DNA of 64,000 nucleotides from Kribbella caucasensis (GCF_004361855.1 NZ_SNWQ01000025.1:1-64000), one strand, 5' to 3'; shown: positions 19,645 through 29,792, counted from the first letter of the stretch. The notes: a model not told the origin generated them from the sequence alone. Program-made: numbers and translations.

Positions 19645-20592
19645 TCATTCCTCCGGTTCGTGACCTCGCAGCGTCCGTGAGCGGGACGGGGTCATTCCGA
19701 AGCGAGCGCGGAACGCGCGGGTGAAGTGTGCCTGGTCGGTGAAGCACCAGCGGGCCGCGAGCGCGGCGATGCTGCGATTGGCCAGCAGTGGGTCCGCGAG
19801 ATCGCGGTGGACCGCTTCCAGGCGGAGTGACCTGATCTGGTCGGTCACCGTCCGTGGCTCGTGCTCGAACAGCCGGTGGAGGGTACGTGGGCCCAGGTGG
19901 TGGGCGGCCGCGACCTGGTTGTGTGACAGGCCGGAATCGGCGAGATGGTTCCGGATGTATCCGAGGATCTGCAGCCGGAGTGCGTCCGCGGTGTCCTCGT
20001 GCGCCATCAGGGCCGACTCGCTCAGGGTCGCGGCGACCAGGTGAAGGCCCGCCTCGCCGAGCCGCTCGGCCGCTGCCTGATGAACCGTGCCACCTGCCAC
20101 GGCCGATGCCACGAAGCCGGCCAGGACCGTTCCGGGCCCCTCGTTCAAGGCGTAGGCGTGATGCATCGCCGCCGCGACGATCGGCTCGGGCAGGCCCAGT
20201 GCGTACCGTGGGAACGCCATCACCGCGCAGGTCCAGGTTTGCTCCAGCCGCAGCTCGTACGGCTTACCGGTGTCGTAGATGGCCATTTGCCCGGGTTCGA
20301 GAACCACCTCCCGGTCGCCCTGGCGAACCGTCGCCCGCCCGGCCTGTTGCACGCAGAGCTTGTAGAGGTCGATCGGCACGGCCCGGATCGCGGTGGGTGT
20401 CCGGCGGACGATCTGCGGGGTGCCGCTCACCTGGTAGGCGGCCACCGAGCCAAGGTGCTGCCCGGCGAACCGGCCGTCCAGGGACCGCTCGCCGATCGCC
20501 ACCGGCGTCAGTTGCCCGAACGCGCCGCCGAGTTCCGCCCGCCATGCCTCCGCGCGGCCCGACAGGGCCGAGTGGGGCATGTCGACCGGCAT
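19645..20592 (-). CDS. AraC-family transcriptional regulator
   Basis: A 315-residue protein with an N-terminal ligand/dimerisation domain of the AraC_binding_2 kind (about residues 30-190). A C-terminal pair of helix-turn-helices follows (LSHNQVAAAHHLGPRTLHRL and FTDQAHFTRAFRARFGMTPS). ATG 20592 is chosen for its strong GGGAGGAACGG ribosome binding site; an upstream in-frame ATG at 20628 lacks one. Relatives activate aromatic or alkyl-acid oxidation genes. It is divergent from the GMC-benzaldehyde dehydrogenase operon and probably activates it. Confidence 0.9.
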   Translation of the reverse strand: MPVDMPHSALSGRAEAWRAELGGAFGQLTPVAIGERSLDGRFAGQHLGSVAAYQVSGTPQIVRRTPTAIRAVPIDLYKLCVQQAGRATVRQGDREVVLEPGQMAIYDTGKPYELRLEQTWTCAVMAFPRYALGLPEPIVAAAMHHAYALNEGPGTVLAGFVASAVAGGTVHQAAAERLGEAGLHLVAATLSESALMAHEDTADALRLQILGYIRNHLADSGLSHNQVAAAHHLGPRTLHRLFEHEPRTVTDQIRSLRLEAVHRDLADPLLANRSIAALAARWCFTDQAHFTRAFRARFGMTPSRSRTLRGHEPEE

Positions 20593-20680
20593 CCGTTCCT
20601 CCCGACAGAGGGGATGACGTGTCGTCATCCGGCAAGAACCGTGGCGCGAAAAGTCAACACCAACGTAACAGATCTGACAA

Positions 20681-20690
20681 GACTGTGTAG
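20681..20690 (+). promoter_or_regulatory. Shared box-cluster motif upstream of the GMC gene
   Basis: GACTGTGTAG sits 45 bases before the GMC oxidoreductase ATG in the AraC/GMC divergent region and matches the motif before the ligase, boxD and boxB. CAGATCTG and a repeated CAGATC flank it, a possible AraC-type binding region. Confidence 0.35.
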
Positions 20691-20734
20691 CAGATCAAGG
20701 CTGTGTTGCCCTTCAAGGACTGCGGAGGTACCTG

Positions 20735-22279
20735 ATGTCCACCCACTACGACTACGTGGTGATCGGGGCGGGCTCGGCCGGCTGCGTACTCGCCGCAAGG
20801 CTGTCGGAGGACGGCGACGCGCGAGTTCTGCTGCTGGAATCGGGACCGCCCGATGTCAAACCGGAGATCTCCGTGCCGCCCGCCTGGCCGGCGCTGTGGG
20901 GAACCGAGGTCGACTACTCGTACGACACCGTCGCGCAACCAGGTACCGGAGGTGCCGTCCACAACTGGCCGCGCGGCCGGACCCTCGGCGGTTCGAGCAG
21001 CATCAACGCGATGGTCTACCTGCGGGGCCATCCGGCCGACTTCGACGCGTGGGCCAAGGCCGGCTGCGTCGGTTGGGACTACGACTCGCTGGTGCCGTAC
21101 TTCCGACGTATGGAGACTGTCAGCGGCCGGAACGCCCAGTTCCGTGGCGACAGCGGCCCGATGTTCCCGGCGCCGTCGGCCCAGCCGAATCCGCTGTCCC
21201 AGGTCTTCCTCGACGCGGCGGCCGCGGCCGGTTACCCCCTGACCGAAGACTTCAACGGTGCGGTGGCCGAAGGCGCCGGCTGGCACGACCTGTCGATCTC
21301 GGGCGGTCAACGGCAGAGTACGGCGGCCGCGTACCTCGCCCCGATCCGGGGCAGCCGTCCGAACCTCACCATCTCGACGGAGTCCCGTGCCCGGCGGCTG
21401 CTGTTCAGCGGCACCCGCTGTACCGGAGTCGAGTTCGAGCGGGGCGGACAACTGGTGACCGCCAACGCCGACGTCGAGGTCATCGTCAGTAGCGGGGCCG
21501 TGGACTCACCTCGGCTGCTCTTGCTGTCGGGTATCGGTCCGGCCGACGACCTCGACCGGGCCGACGTCTCGGTGGTCCACGATCTGCCCGGTGTCGGCCG
21601 CAACCTGCACGACCACCCGTTGTGCGGAGTGGTGTACGAGGCGAGCCAGGAGATTCCGGCCGGCCTGACCAACCATGCCGAGGTGTCGATGCAATGGCGG
21701 AGCGATCCGACACTGCCAGGGCCCGACATGCAGCTGATGTTCATCCACGTGCCGTTTCATCCGCCGACCCTGCAGGCGCCACCGAACAGCTTCACCTTCG
21801 GCATCGCGACGGTGCCCGAAGCCCGCGGGTCCGTCCGAATCAGTGGCCCGGATCCGGAGACACCGCCGCTCATCGACCCGAACTACCTCGGCGCGGAGTC
21901 CGACGTACGGCGGATCGTGCACGGCATCGAGGTCGCCCGGGAGCTGGCGGCGACCGAGCCTTTCGCCGCGTGGCGCGGTCGTGAGGTGCTGCCCGGCTCC
22001 GACGTGTCGGATCTGCGCGACTTCGCAGCCCGGGGGACCGGTACCTACTACCACCCGGTCGGCACCTGCGCGATGGGCATCGGGGCCGACGCCGTCGTGT
22101 CCCCCGATCTGCGGGTGCACGGCCTCGACGGCCTCAGAGTGGCCGACGCCTCGGTGATGCCGAGGATCGTCTCGGTCAACACCAACGCCGCCACGATCAT
22201 GATCGCCGAGAAGGCCGCGGACCTGATCCGCACATCCACAGTGCAGAAGCAGACAGATCAGATGGAGAGTGCGCGATGA
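20735..22279 (+). CDS. GMC-family FAD-dependent alcohol oxidoreductase
   Basis: A 514-residue choline-dehydrogenase-like flavoprotein. It has the N-terminal ADP-binding motif [20 protein letters not shown], the GMC signature [19 protein letters not shown] (about residues 80-100) and the C-terminal active-site region [11 protein letters not shown] with the catalytic His. It probably oxidises an aryl or benzylic alcohol to the aldehyde, because the next gene encodes a benzaldehyde-type dehydrogenase and overlaps it by four bases. The ribosome binding site GGAGG is strong. The exact alcohol is unknown. Confidence 0.9.
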   Translation: MSTHYDYVVIGAGSAGCVLAARLSEDGDARVLLLESGPPDVKPEISVPPAWPALWGTEVDYSYDTVAQPGTGGAVHNWPRGRTLGGSSSINAMVYLRGHPADFDAWAKAGCVGWDYDSLVPYFRRMETVSGRNAQFRGDSGPMFPAPSAQPNPLSQVFLDAAAAAGYPLTEDFNGAVAEGAGWHDLSISGGQRQSTAAAYLAPIRGSRPNLTISTESRARRLLFSGTRCTGVEFERGGQLVTANADVEVIVSSGAVDSPRLLLLSGIGPADDLDRADVSVVHDLPGVGRNLHDHPLCGVVYEASQEIPAGLTNHAEVSMQWRSDPTLPGPDMQLMFIHVPFHPPTLQAPPNSFTFGIATVPEARGSVRISGPDPETPPLIDPNYLGAESDVRRIVHGIEVARELAATEPFAAWRGREVLPGSDVSDLRDFAARGTGTYYHPVGTCAMGIGADAVVSPDLRVHGLDGLRVADASVMPRIVSVNTNAATIMIAEKAADLIRTSTVQKQTDQMESAR

Positions 22280-23739
22280 CCGAACTCCTCGACCAGGTCG
22301 ACTGGCAGGGCAAGCTCTACAGCAATGGATGGCGGGACGCGAGCGGCGGCGTACTCGACAGCACCGAGCCGGCCACTGGCGCCGTACTCGGGCAGGTCGG
22401 TCAGGCCGACGCCGCGGATGTGGCTGCCGCGACCGCACGCGCGGCGGAGGCACAGCCTTCCTGGGCAGAACAGACCGGGCCGGCTCGTGCCGCACTGATC
22501 CGCAGGGCGGCCGCGATTCTGAGCGACAACCGCGCGGAGTTCGAACGATGGTTGGTGCGCGAGGGTGGCGCCGTACCGGGCAAGGCGGCCTTCGAGGTCG
22601 AGCTTGTGCTCGGGGAGCTGTGGGAAGCCGCCGCGCTGCCGACGCAGCCGTGGGGGCATTTGCTGCCGACGAGCGAGCCGGGTCGCGAGAGCATCGCGCG
22701 CCGAGTGCCTCTTGGTGTGGTCGGCGTCATCAGTCCGTGGAACTTCCCGCAGATCCTGTCGGTGCGGGCCATCGCGCCCGCGCTCGCCCTCGGCAATGCG
22801 GTGGTCCTGAAGCCGGACGCTCAGACCGCCATCTCCGGCGGCGCTCTGGTGGCAAGACTCTTCGAGGCTGCCGGTCTGCCGGACGGCCTGCTGCACGTGC
22901 TACCGGGTGACGCCGAGCCCGGTGCGGCGCTGGCCGCCGATCCGAGCGTTGCCATGATCGCCTTCACCGGTTCGACCGCGGTTGGTCGCGAGGTCGGGGC
23001 TGTCGCGGGCCGGACGCTGAAGCGGGTCTCGCTCGAGCTCGGCGGCAACAACGCGCTCATCGTTCTCGACGACGCGGACCTCGAAGTGGCGAGTTCGGCC
23101 GGTGCCTGGGGCGCCTTCCTGCACCAGGGCCAGGTCTGCATGACGGCAGGACGCCACATCGTTCTCGAGTCGATCGCGGACGAGTACCTCGAGCGGCTCG
23201 CGAAGCGTGCGGCGAACCTGCCGGTCGGCGATCCGCACACCGAGCAGGTCGCCCTCGGCCCGCTCATCAACGAGCGTCAACTGGCCAACGTGGACCGCAT
23301 CGTCACCGAAACCGTTGCCGCGGGCGCCGAGATCCGTGCCGGGGGCAACTACGAGCGGCTGTTCTACCAGCCGACCGTGCTCGCCGGCGTCACGACCACC
23401 ATGCCGGCCTTTCGCGAAGAGATCTTCGGTCCGGTCGCTCCGGTCGTCGTCGTTCGCGACGAGGCCGAGGCCGTGCGGGTTGCCAACGACACCGAGTACG
23501 GACTCGTCGCTGCCATCCAGACCGGCTCGGTCGACCGCGGCCTGGACCTCGCCCGCGGGCTCCGGACCGGGATCGTCCACGTGAACGACCAGACCCTGAA
23601 CAACGACGCCTACGCACCCTTCGGCGGTACCGGTGCCTCGGGCAACGGAAGCCGGTTCGGCTCACAAAGCAGCTGGGACGAGTTCACCCAGTGGCAGTGG
23701 GTCACTTCTCGCAAGGAGGCGCACGGCTTCCCGTTCTGA
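22276..23739 (+). CDS. Benzaldehyde dehydrogenase-like aldehyde dehydrogenase
   Basis: A 487-residue NAD(P)-dependent aldehyde dehydrogenase. It has [20 protein letters not shown] (cofactor loop), [12 protein letters not shown], the general-base region [19 protein letters not shown], and the catalytic Cys in [14 protein letters not shown] near residue 290. The HQGQVCM context is typical of benzaldehyde/vanillin dehydrogenases. It would produce benzoate for the CoA ligase. Its ATG overlaps the GMC stop, so the two enzymes are coupled. Confidence 0.9.
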   Translation: MTELLDQVDWQGKLYSNGWRDASGGVLDSTEPATGAVLGQVGQADAADVAAATARAAEAQPSWAEQTGPARAALIRRAAAILSDNRAEFERWLVREGGAVPGKAAFEVELVLGELWEAAALPTQPWGHLLPTSEPGRESIARRVPLGVVGVISPWNFPQILSVRAIAPALALGNAVVLKPDAQTAISGGALVARLFEAAGLPDGLLHVLPGDAEPGAALAADPSVAMIAFTGSTAVGREVGAVAGRTLKRVSLELGGNNALIVLDDADLEVASSAGAWGAFLHQGQVCMTAGRHIVLESIADEYLERLAKRAANLPVGDPHTEQVALGPLINERQLANVDRIVTETVAAGAEIRAGGNYERLFYQPTVLAGVTTTMPAFREEIFGPVAPVVVVRDEAEAVRVANDTEYGLVAAIQTGSVDRGLDLARGLRTGIVHVNDQTLNNDAYAPFGGTGASGNGSRFGSQSSWDEFTQWQWVTSRKEAHGFPF

Positions 23740-23778
23740 CGCCGTACCGTCCATCCCCTGTGAAACCGAGGAGGCCCT

Positions 23779-24606
23779 GTGCCCGCCCTTGAGGTGCCCG
23801 GAGCAACGTTGAGTTACCGCATGGCGGGCCAGGGTCCTCCGCTCGTTCTTGTCCACGGCTCAGGAACGGACCGGACGACCTGGGACGGCGTCGTCGGGGA
23901 ACTCGCTCGTGACCGCCGTGTGGTGACCTATGACCGTCGTGGCTATGGGCAGTCCCGGCACAAGCCGGTTCGTGATCACCGCGTCCACGCACGCGATCTG
24001 ACAGCGGTCCTCGAGAAGGTGGCCGGGGAACCCGCCGCGGTCGTGGCATGGAGTTCGGGCGGGAACATCGCCCTGGCGGCTGCGGCCCGGCACCCCGAAC
24101 TGTTCTCTGCGCTGATCGTCGTCGAGGCGCCCTTTCACGGAATCCGCCACGCCGACCGATCGGTGCTCGCCACAGCGTTGCGACTCAAGTTCACTCAGCT
24201 GCGCGGCAGACGGCTGGAGGCAGCAGAAACCTTCTTCCGCTTCGGATCCGCCCTGCGGTCCGGCGGCAACAGCTATGACGATGCCCCTGAAGACGTCCGC
24301 GAGAACCTGCGGGCGAACGCCGAGCCCGTGCTCGCGGAATGGGATCCGCATCCCTTCGGCGTCATGCACGAGCACCTGCCGCTGCGCTCGGTGGTCCGAT
24401 TGCCGTTGCCCGTGACATGGATCCTCGGCACGGAGAGTTCGCCGTGGATCGCCGGCTTGCACGATCGCGTCGTACGGCGTCGACCGGACATCCGCACGGT
24501 CTTGGTTCCAGGAGCGGGGCACCTCGTTCACCTCGACCGGCCGAACGAGTTCATCGCGGCCGTACGAGAGAGCTGGGCGCCGCTAGCTTCGGCCCCACCG
24601 CGCTGA
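23779..24606 (+). CDS. Alpha/beta hydrolase
   Basis: A 275-residue cytoplasmic hydrolase from GTG 23779 with ribosome binding site GAGGAGG. It has the oxyanion-hole segment PLVLVHGSGTDRTTW, nucleophile elbow VVAWSSGGNIAL (Ser near residue 94) and C-terminal catalytic His in GAGHLVHLDRP. It lies 39 bases after the benzaldehyde dehydrogenase and may release an aromatic alcohol or acid from an ester feeding the pathway. Family members also act in unrelated reactions, so the substrate is unknown. Confidence 0.88.
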   Translation: MPALEVPGATLSYRMAGQGPPLVLVHGSGTDRTTWDGVVGELARDRRVVTYDRRGYGQSRHKPVRDHRVHARDLTAVLEKVAGEPAAVVAWSSGGNIALAAAARHPELFSALIVVEAPFHGIRHADRSVLATALRLKFTQLRGRRLEAAETFFRFGSALRSGGNSYDDAPEDVRENLRANAEPVLAEWDPHPFGVMHEHLPLRSVVRLPLPVTWILGTESSPWIAGLHDRVVRRRPDIRTVLVPGAGHLVHLDRPNEFIAAVRESWAPLASAPPR

Positions 24607-24914
24607 GATGCAGCGGCATGGCATCGGCAGAGTCAGGCGTCGTCGCTGGAGCTCGTTTCCCGGAGCCCGGGCGAGCGCTCCAATGCGACGGCGAGCGCCA
24701 GAGGGTGCTGTTGACGACCAGGCCTGATGATGCCAATCTTCATGCCCGTGGGTAGAGCCTGACCTGCCGCCGGAGCTCGGCCCTAGCTCAAGGAGTTCGT
24801 GGTGGCGTAGTCGGCCTGGTGATTACCGTTGCTGACGGCAATCCCTGATTGCTCATTCGTCGTCTGCCTGCCACGAGCAGCACCGGGCGGCCACATCAGT
24901 GCCGCCCGGAAGGC

Positions 24915-24983
24915 TGAAACAATTGTTTCAGTGTCCGAGGAGGAACACGCACCTTGACCACATCCATATAGCTCAACGCCTGA
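24915..24983. repeat. Hairpin repeat, copy 3
   Basis: A perfect palindrome GAAACAATTGTTTC (24916-24929) is followed by GTGTCC-GAGGAG-GAACAC (24931-24948, one base off a perfect stem), then GCACCTTGACCACA and CTCAACGCCTGA. It follows the same layout as copy 1. The rest of 24607-25315 shows no gene except a possible fragment at 25040-25231. Confidence 0.75.
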
Positions 24984-25039
24984 CTGAGAGTCGGATGCGT
25001 CATTAGGTGCATTGGGCACTGGCGATCGGACGTGCTGCT

Positions 25040-25231
25040 TTAGGCGGTGTGGTTGGTGATGGTTGTGGTGAGGACGTCGCTGACGGTGTCGAGGGGGTCC
25101 AGGGTGACCCATTCGGTGGTGGCGCGCTCCGGCTCCTGACCTCGGCGAATCCGGAGGGCGATGGGTTGTGTGTTCGTACCCGACTGCAGGAAGATCTGGC
25201 CGTAGGTGTTTGCGACATGCTGCCTCCGCAC
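25040..25231 (-). pseudogene. Unidentified coding fragment
   Basis: The minus strand encodes about 60 residues with natural composition, including VANTYGQIFLQSGTNTQPIA, ALRIRRGQEPER and TEWVTLDPLDTVSDVLTT. There is no ribosome binding site, and the end is clean (TAA-type stop after NHTA). It looks like the C-terminus of a lost larger protein. The family is not recognised. Confidence 0.25.
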
Positions 25232-25315
25232 TCGACACCGGTCACGAGCTGCTGTCTTGCGGCGCGGCGGCCAGCAGCTCGTGACCAGTCTTGAAGGGTC
25301 GCGGCGGTGTCGCCT

Positions 25316-26926
25316 TCAGTCGACGCGCAGCTCGCGGATCGTGAGGTCGCGGAAGGTCGCCTCTCCGTCGTTGACGAACAGCCGGATGCGGTCATCGCCT
25401 GGCAGTGGGAAGGCACGATGGGAGTGCACGTCACGGCCGTCGTCGATGAAGTACTCGACGCTCGATTGGTCGACGAGTACGCGGATCGCCAGTCGACCCG
25501 CCTTGGGGTCGATGGGCGTCTGCGACTCGCCGCCAGTCGGGTTCACGGTCGGGCGCCGATTGACGTAGGCGTAGGGTCCGTTGAGGAAGGCGCCGACTGC
25601 AACGTGGCGGCCGCCTTCCGGTCCGCGACGCAGCTCGAAGCCGATGTTCGATGGCGCCGACGCAGGATCCCACTCGAGCTCGCACGACAGCTCGTATGCG
25701 GTGGCTCGGACGTCGATGTCGCGCACACCGGAGAGCCGTACGTCGCCGATCCGGTGCGTGCGAGTCACATAGTCGTGCAGTGCTGCCGTGGGCGACGAGG
25801 CGAGCGCGTAGCCTGCGCCGGTCCGCAGCAGCCGGACGTCCCGCGTGATCATGTCGTCGCCGTTGTAGCCGTCGGTTACGAGCGAGGGGGTGTTGTGCGG
25901 GTAGTCCCAGAAGTTGGCCCAGCCGATCGCGTGCCGGAGCGCTGGGTCCTCGTTCCCGTCTGCGTCATGCTGCGGATAGGTGACGGCACCGTAGAAGTCG
26001 AAGCCGCGGTCGAGCCACTGCGGTTCGTCGGCGTCGGGTACGAAGGACGTGCCGTCGAATGTTCCCGTCCAGTACGCGTATGTAGCGGGTAGACCGCGAG
26101 CCTTGCCGTTCGCGCTGACGCCGAGCACCCAGTGCTGCGTGCCGTCGTCCGCGGTCATCTTGAACAGGTCGGGGCACTCCAGCAGGCCGATGTCCGTGCG
26201 CACGAACTCGCCTACAGACTGCCATGAGTGCAGGTCGGGCGAGGCATAGAAGCCGATGCGTTGCCCCTCGGCGTTGGCGAGGATCCAGCGCGAGCGGTCG
26301 GTATCCCAGATGATCTTCGGGTCGCGGAAGTCGCGAACGCCGGGATTCGGCAGCACCGGGTCGGTCGGACCGGGCTGGAAGGTGCGGCCGCCGTCTGTCG
26401 AGTACCACAGGTACTGCGCCTGCACGCCCTTTGGCGCCTGCGTGACGAGCGCGATGACCGCGCCGCGCCCGTAGCCGGCCGTACCGTGCTCGTCGACGAC
26501 GAGGCTGCCCGACCAGCAGTCGCCGTTGCCGTCGCTGCTCTTCGGGATTGCGATGCCGCGGTCGCGGAACCGCACGTGGTCGCGCGTCGTCGCGAGCCGC
26601 CAGGCGGTGCCTGGCCCGCCGTCGATGTAGTCGGCGTTGTACAGGTAGTAGTACAGGTATTCGCCATTGAGGTAGATGGGCCGCTGGGGGTCGTTCTTCC
26701 AGTTGTCGGGCACACTGAAGTGGAACGCCGGGCGGTAGCTTGGCCCGCCGGCTCTACCGGGTGCGCCCGCTGGTTCGCCCGGTCTGCCGGGTGCGCCCGC
26801 CGGTCCGCTCGGTCCGGGCGCGGCGTTTGCCGGCGCGCTGAAGAACACTGCGGCCGCGCCGCCCAGCGCGAGGCCGCCGACGCTTGCCACCACGCCGCGG
26901 CGGGAAATGTGCTGGGGATGGGTCAT
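25316..26926 (-). CDS. Secreted GH32 fructan-active enzyme (Tat signal)
   Basis: A 536-residue exported protein. A twin-arginine signal (SRRGVVASVGGLALGGAAAV) is followed by a Gly-Pro-Ala linker of collagen-like triplets (about residues 35-60) and a GH32 five-bladed propeller plus beta-sandwich. Catalytic landmarks are the nucleophile region NWKNDPQRPIY, the transition-state motif FRDPKIIWD and the acid/base motif LECPDLFKM. The NDPQRP variant instead of NDPNG recalls levan fructotransferases and fructan hydrolases rather than invertases. The product (fructose, a disaccharide or a difructose anhydride) cannot be told. It probably feeds the transporter encoded upstream. Confidence 0.88.
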   Translation of the reverse strand: MTHPQHISRRGVVASVGGLALGGAAAVFFSAPANAAPGPSGPAGAPGRPGEPAGAPGRAGGPSYRPAFHFSVPDNWKNDPQRPIYLNGEYLYYYLYNADYIDGGPGTAWRLATTRDHVRFRDRGIAIPKSSDGNGDCWSGSLVVDEHGTAGYGRGAVIALVTQAPKGVQAQYLWYSTDGGRTFQPGPTDPVLPNPGVRDFRDPKIIWDTDRSRWILANAEGQRIGFYASPDLHSWQSVGEFVRTDIGLLECPDLFKMTADDGTQHWVLGVSANGKARGLPATYAYWTGTFDGTSFVPDADEPQWLDRGFDFYGAVTYPQHDADGNEDPALRHAIGWANFWDYPHNTPSLVTDGYNGDDMITRDVRLLRTGAGYALASSPTAALHDYVTRTHRIGDVRLSGVRDIDVRATAYELSCELEWDPASAPSNIGFELRRGPEGGRHVAVGAFLNGPYAYVNRRPTVNPTGGESQTPIDPKAGRLAIRVLVDQSSVEYFIDDGRDVHSHRAFPLPGDDRIRLFVNDGEATFRDLTIRELRVD

Positions 26927-27206
26927 CGGATCGCCTTTCGGGTTGCTTGCACTGCGTGGGTGTTGCGGCGCGGCTCACGGGTCAGATGCCGCGCCGTACC
27001 TGCTTGACGCACTCCAGGCGCCGGTCTCGAGCCGCGTGACACCGGACCGCCGAGCGCACCAACCGCGACATTCAGTGGTGGCCGCCTTCCCCACGCAGCG
27101 GCGCTGGTGGTAGTCGGCGCTGTGTAGGCAGTAGAAATCCCGTACCTGGCGTCTCTGCGGATTGTTTGTTCGGCGGTGAAGTGATGTCTGCTGCGCTTGC
27201 CGTCGG
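26927..27206. other. Intergenic region upstream of the secreted GH32 gene
   Basis: 280 bases separate the secreted GH32 gene from the GH172 gene. No gene and no clear terminator hairpin are seen. It must hold the promoter of the secreted enzyme if that is transcribed separately. The ATTTAGTAAAT operator found near 35.7 kb was not seen here. Confidence 0.35.
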
Positions 27207-28295
27207 TCAGCGTGGCCTCCGCTCGTTTCTGCTGGGGAATGGTGGGAACGGCGCATGTGGCTCGATCTGGTACCAGTAGGCGACGGACGAGACGTCGTCG
27301 CTGCGCTCGAACAGGTCCGGTCCGACCTGGCCGATCTGCTGGATGGTGACGCGCAGATCGTGCTCGAAGTGGATCGGGTCCGGGAGGTGCCACCGGTACA
27401 TGCCATGCACGGGCGCCATCGCGGTCGCGTACACCGCCTGTTTCGAGGTGTCGCGGGTGGCGTATTGCGGGTACCCGGAGAAGGGTGCGCTGAAGGTGAG
27501 GACGTGGGGCTCGACGGTGGAGCTCAGCTGATCTTGGAAGGCCCAGGCGCCGCCGGCGTAGTCCTCGGTGCCCGTTCCGCAGATCGTGGGGTGCTCATCG
27601 TCGCCGTCGATATAGAACTTCACCTCGCCCTCGCCCCACCAATAGCGCTCGAGGGCGGTGATGCTGAGAAAGGTGCCGACGTAGGCTCCGCGGCCGCGGA
27701 CGCCGTCCAGGATGGTGTAGTCGATACCCGGTTGGGTGGCGTTTTGCCGTCGCCATTGGGCATGAAACCGACCGGTGTCGGCGGGCAAGGACTCGCCGAG
27801 CTGATAGTCGATCTGGAAGAAGAATCCGCCGATTTCTACCGGATGTTCGTTGGTGATCGTGATCCGCGCGGAGGTCCCGAACGGCATGGGGAAGTAGCAG
27901 TTCATGCCGCCGGTCGGCGCGACTGTGATCGGCGCCGATGTGACTAGCGCCCGGGTTCCCGCGCCACAGCAGAAGAAGTCGCCGATGGGGACCTCGACCG
28001 ACGGGGTGTCTTCGCCGTCCCAGTAGGCGCGCAGGACGAGGTCGCGGAGGACGAAACCGACCGCGTCGGTGTGGTCGGGCAGGGTGAACCAGAGGTGGGT
28101 GATCCGGCCGCTGCCCTCGATCTGGGCGAGCTCGGTTGTTTCGCCCGCGGGCAGGGTCAGGCACGGCCTGCCCTTCCGCCCGGCGCCGAGCTGTGAAGTT
28201 GCCTGGCCGCCGGCGCCTTTGGATCCGGTCGGGTTCTCGGCGGTGATCGAGCGGCTGACCACGCCCGGCCGGATGAGTGGTGCGAACTCGTACAA
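27207..28295 (-). CDS. DUF2961/GH172 family glycoside hydrolase
   Basis: A 362-residue cytoplasmic protein (no signal peptide) starting at TTG 28295, eight bases after AAGGAG. The DUF2961 pattern is clear: SRSITAENPTGSKGAGG near the start, then ITHLWFTLPD, VPIGDFFCCG, and GEGEVKFYIDGDDEHPTICG followed by TGTEDYAGGAWAF. This family is now GH172, whose characterised members act on difructose dianhydride I or D-arabinofuranosides. With GH32 enzymes and a fructokinase around it, a role in splitting difructose anhydrides is a reasonable inference. It lies 15 bases after the upstream GH32 gene. Confidence 0.88.
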   Translation of the reverse strand: MYEFAPLIRPGVVSRSITAENPTGSKGAGGQATSQLGAGRKGRPCLTLPAGETTELAQIEGSGRITHLWFTLPDHTDAVGFVLRDLVLRAYWDGEDTPSVEVPIGDFFCCGAGTRALVTSAPITVAPTGGMNCYFPMPFGTSARITITNEHPVEIGGFFFQIDYQLGESLPADTGRFHAQWRRQNATQPGIDYTILDGVRGRGAYVGTFLSITALERYWWGEGEVKFYIDGDDEHPTICGTGTEDYAGGAWAFQDQLSSTVEPHVLTFSAPFSGYPQYATRDTSKQAVYATAMAPVHGMYRWHLPDPIHFEHDLRVTIQQIGQVGPDLFERSDDVSSVAYWYQIEPHAPFPPFPSRNERRPR

Positions 28296-28310
28296 GTCGT
28301 TGTCTCCTTG

Positions 28311-29792
28311 TCAGGGCCGCAGTGGGCGCGGGCCGGTCCAGATGTCGGCCATGGTCCAGGCGTCGAGTTGCTCAAGCCGGACAGGGCCGCCCGAAACGAG
28401 CAGGGATACGCCTGTGGCGTCCGACCGGGTGGGATAGATCCGCGCGGTGAGAGCCCGGCCGTTGGCGAAGATCTCCAGCACTGAGTGGTCGATGATGATC
28501 CGGACTTCCACTTGCCCGTCGACCGGGATCGGTAGTGCGCCTGCAAGCGGTGTCCGGTCGACGTCGGGATCCTGGCTGCTGTTCGCGCGGTCGAGATGAA
28601 GTTCGCCGGCTGTTCGGTCCAGGGAGATGACCGTGCGTTCGGAGCCGTCCGGTGAGCAGCGAATCGCGATTTCGGCGCGCGCGCCGTCGGGAATGACGAG
28701 CCTTGCATGGATGTCTAGTTGGTCGCCTGCGATGTCGTGTAGGTCGATGGCTGGTCCGGGCTCGAGCGTCTGCGGCTGCACGGGCACGTGGTCGCGTCGT
28801 AGCGCCGTGATCTCCGTGACGGGTGCCTGAACGAGTTGGCCGTCGCTGCCGATGGTCAGCTGTCTTGGAAGCGACATCGCGCCGGACCAGCCAGCCCGCT
28901 GGGTGGCGGCCTCGGTCCGGCCTTCCTGGATCCAGCCAAAGGCAATCCGGCGCCCGTTGGAGTCCGTCATCGACTGCGGGGCGTAGAAGTGGCGCAGGCC
29001 GTAGTCGAGCTGGTGCAGCGAGGCGGCGATGAATTTGCCGTCGGCGTAGTCGCCGACGTAGTAGGCCGGGTAGTGCGTCGTCTCGTTGTCCCAGACCGAG
29101 AAGAGCAGGATGTGACGCTCGCCGAGCGCGAATAGATCGACGCATTCCCACATGGTTCCGGTCCACAGCGTGCCCGGCACGTCGACATCGGCGGAGTGCA
29201 GCGGGCCCTCGTATTGCCAGTCGCGCAGGTCGGGGGAGGTGTAGTGCAACGCCGCCCCTCCGCGCCCGGTGATGCCGGCGCCGATGAGCTGGTGCCACTG
29301 GCCGCCTTCGTACCAGACGCAGTGGTCACGGTAGGCGACCAGGTCGAGGTCGCTCGGAGTTTCGGGAATCACCGGGTTGCCGGGCTCTTTGCGCCAGCTG
29401 CGTAGGGTTGGATCACCGGTGGCCAGGCAGGCGCGTTCTGCGCCGTCGCGGCGGCCTGAGTAGATCAGGGTGGGGACGCCGCCGTCGTTCACGAGGACGC
29501 CGGACCAGCAGCCGTCCGCGTCGGGTCCATCCTCTGGGGCGAGGGCGATTGGTTCGTCGTGCCAATGCACGAGATCTTTGCTCACGGCGTGGCCCCAGTG
29601 GATGCGCTCGTGCCGCGTGGAGTCGGGGTTGTATTGGTAGAAGAGGTGGTACGTGTCGCCCCACTGGGTGACGCCGTTGGGGTCGTTCAGCCAGCCGCCG
29701 GGCGACACGAAGTGGAACCGCGGCCGGTGGGGGTCCAGCCAGGCCAGCTCGCCGAGGTCGGCAGCCTTCGGGAGCTCGGTCTCGTGCGTCAT
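28311..29792 (-). CDS. Intracellular GH32 beta-fructosidase
   Basis: A 493-residue enzyme without a signal peptide. The nucleophile motif is canonical (GGWLNDPNGVTQWGDTYHLF, about residues 31-50), and the acid/base Glu is in WTGTMWECVDLF. The usual RDP motif reads RDH (AYRDHCVWYE). A C-terminal beta-sandwich is present (EVRIIIDHSVLEIFANGRAL). It likely releases fructose from sucrose-like or fructo-oligosaccharides in the cytoplasm. The ATG overlaps the preceding gene's stop by four bases. Confidence 0.92.
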   Translation of the reverse strand: MTHETELPKAADLGELAWLDPHRPRFHFVSPGGWLNDPNGVTQWGDTYHLFYQYNPDSTRHERIHWGHAVSKDLVHWHDEPIALAPEDGPDADGCWSGVLVNDGGVPTLIYSGRRDGAERACLATGDPTLRSWRKEPGNPVIPETPSDLDLVAYRDHCVWYEGGQWHQLIGAGITGRGGAALHYTSPDLRDWQYEGPLHSADVDVPGTLWTGTMWECVDLFALGERHILLFSVWDNETTHYPAYYVGDYADGKFIAASLHQLDYGLRHFYAPQSMTDSNGRRIAFGWIQEGRTEAATQRAGWSGAMSLPRQLTIGSDGQLVQAPVTEITALRRDHVPVQPQTLEPGPAIDLHDIAGDQLDIHARLVIPDGARAEIAIRCSPDGSERTVISLDRTAGELHLDRANSSQDPDVDRTPLAGALPIPVDGQVEVRIIIDHSVLEIFANGRALTARIYPTRSDATGVSLLVSGGPVRLEQLDAWTMADIWTGPRPLRP

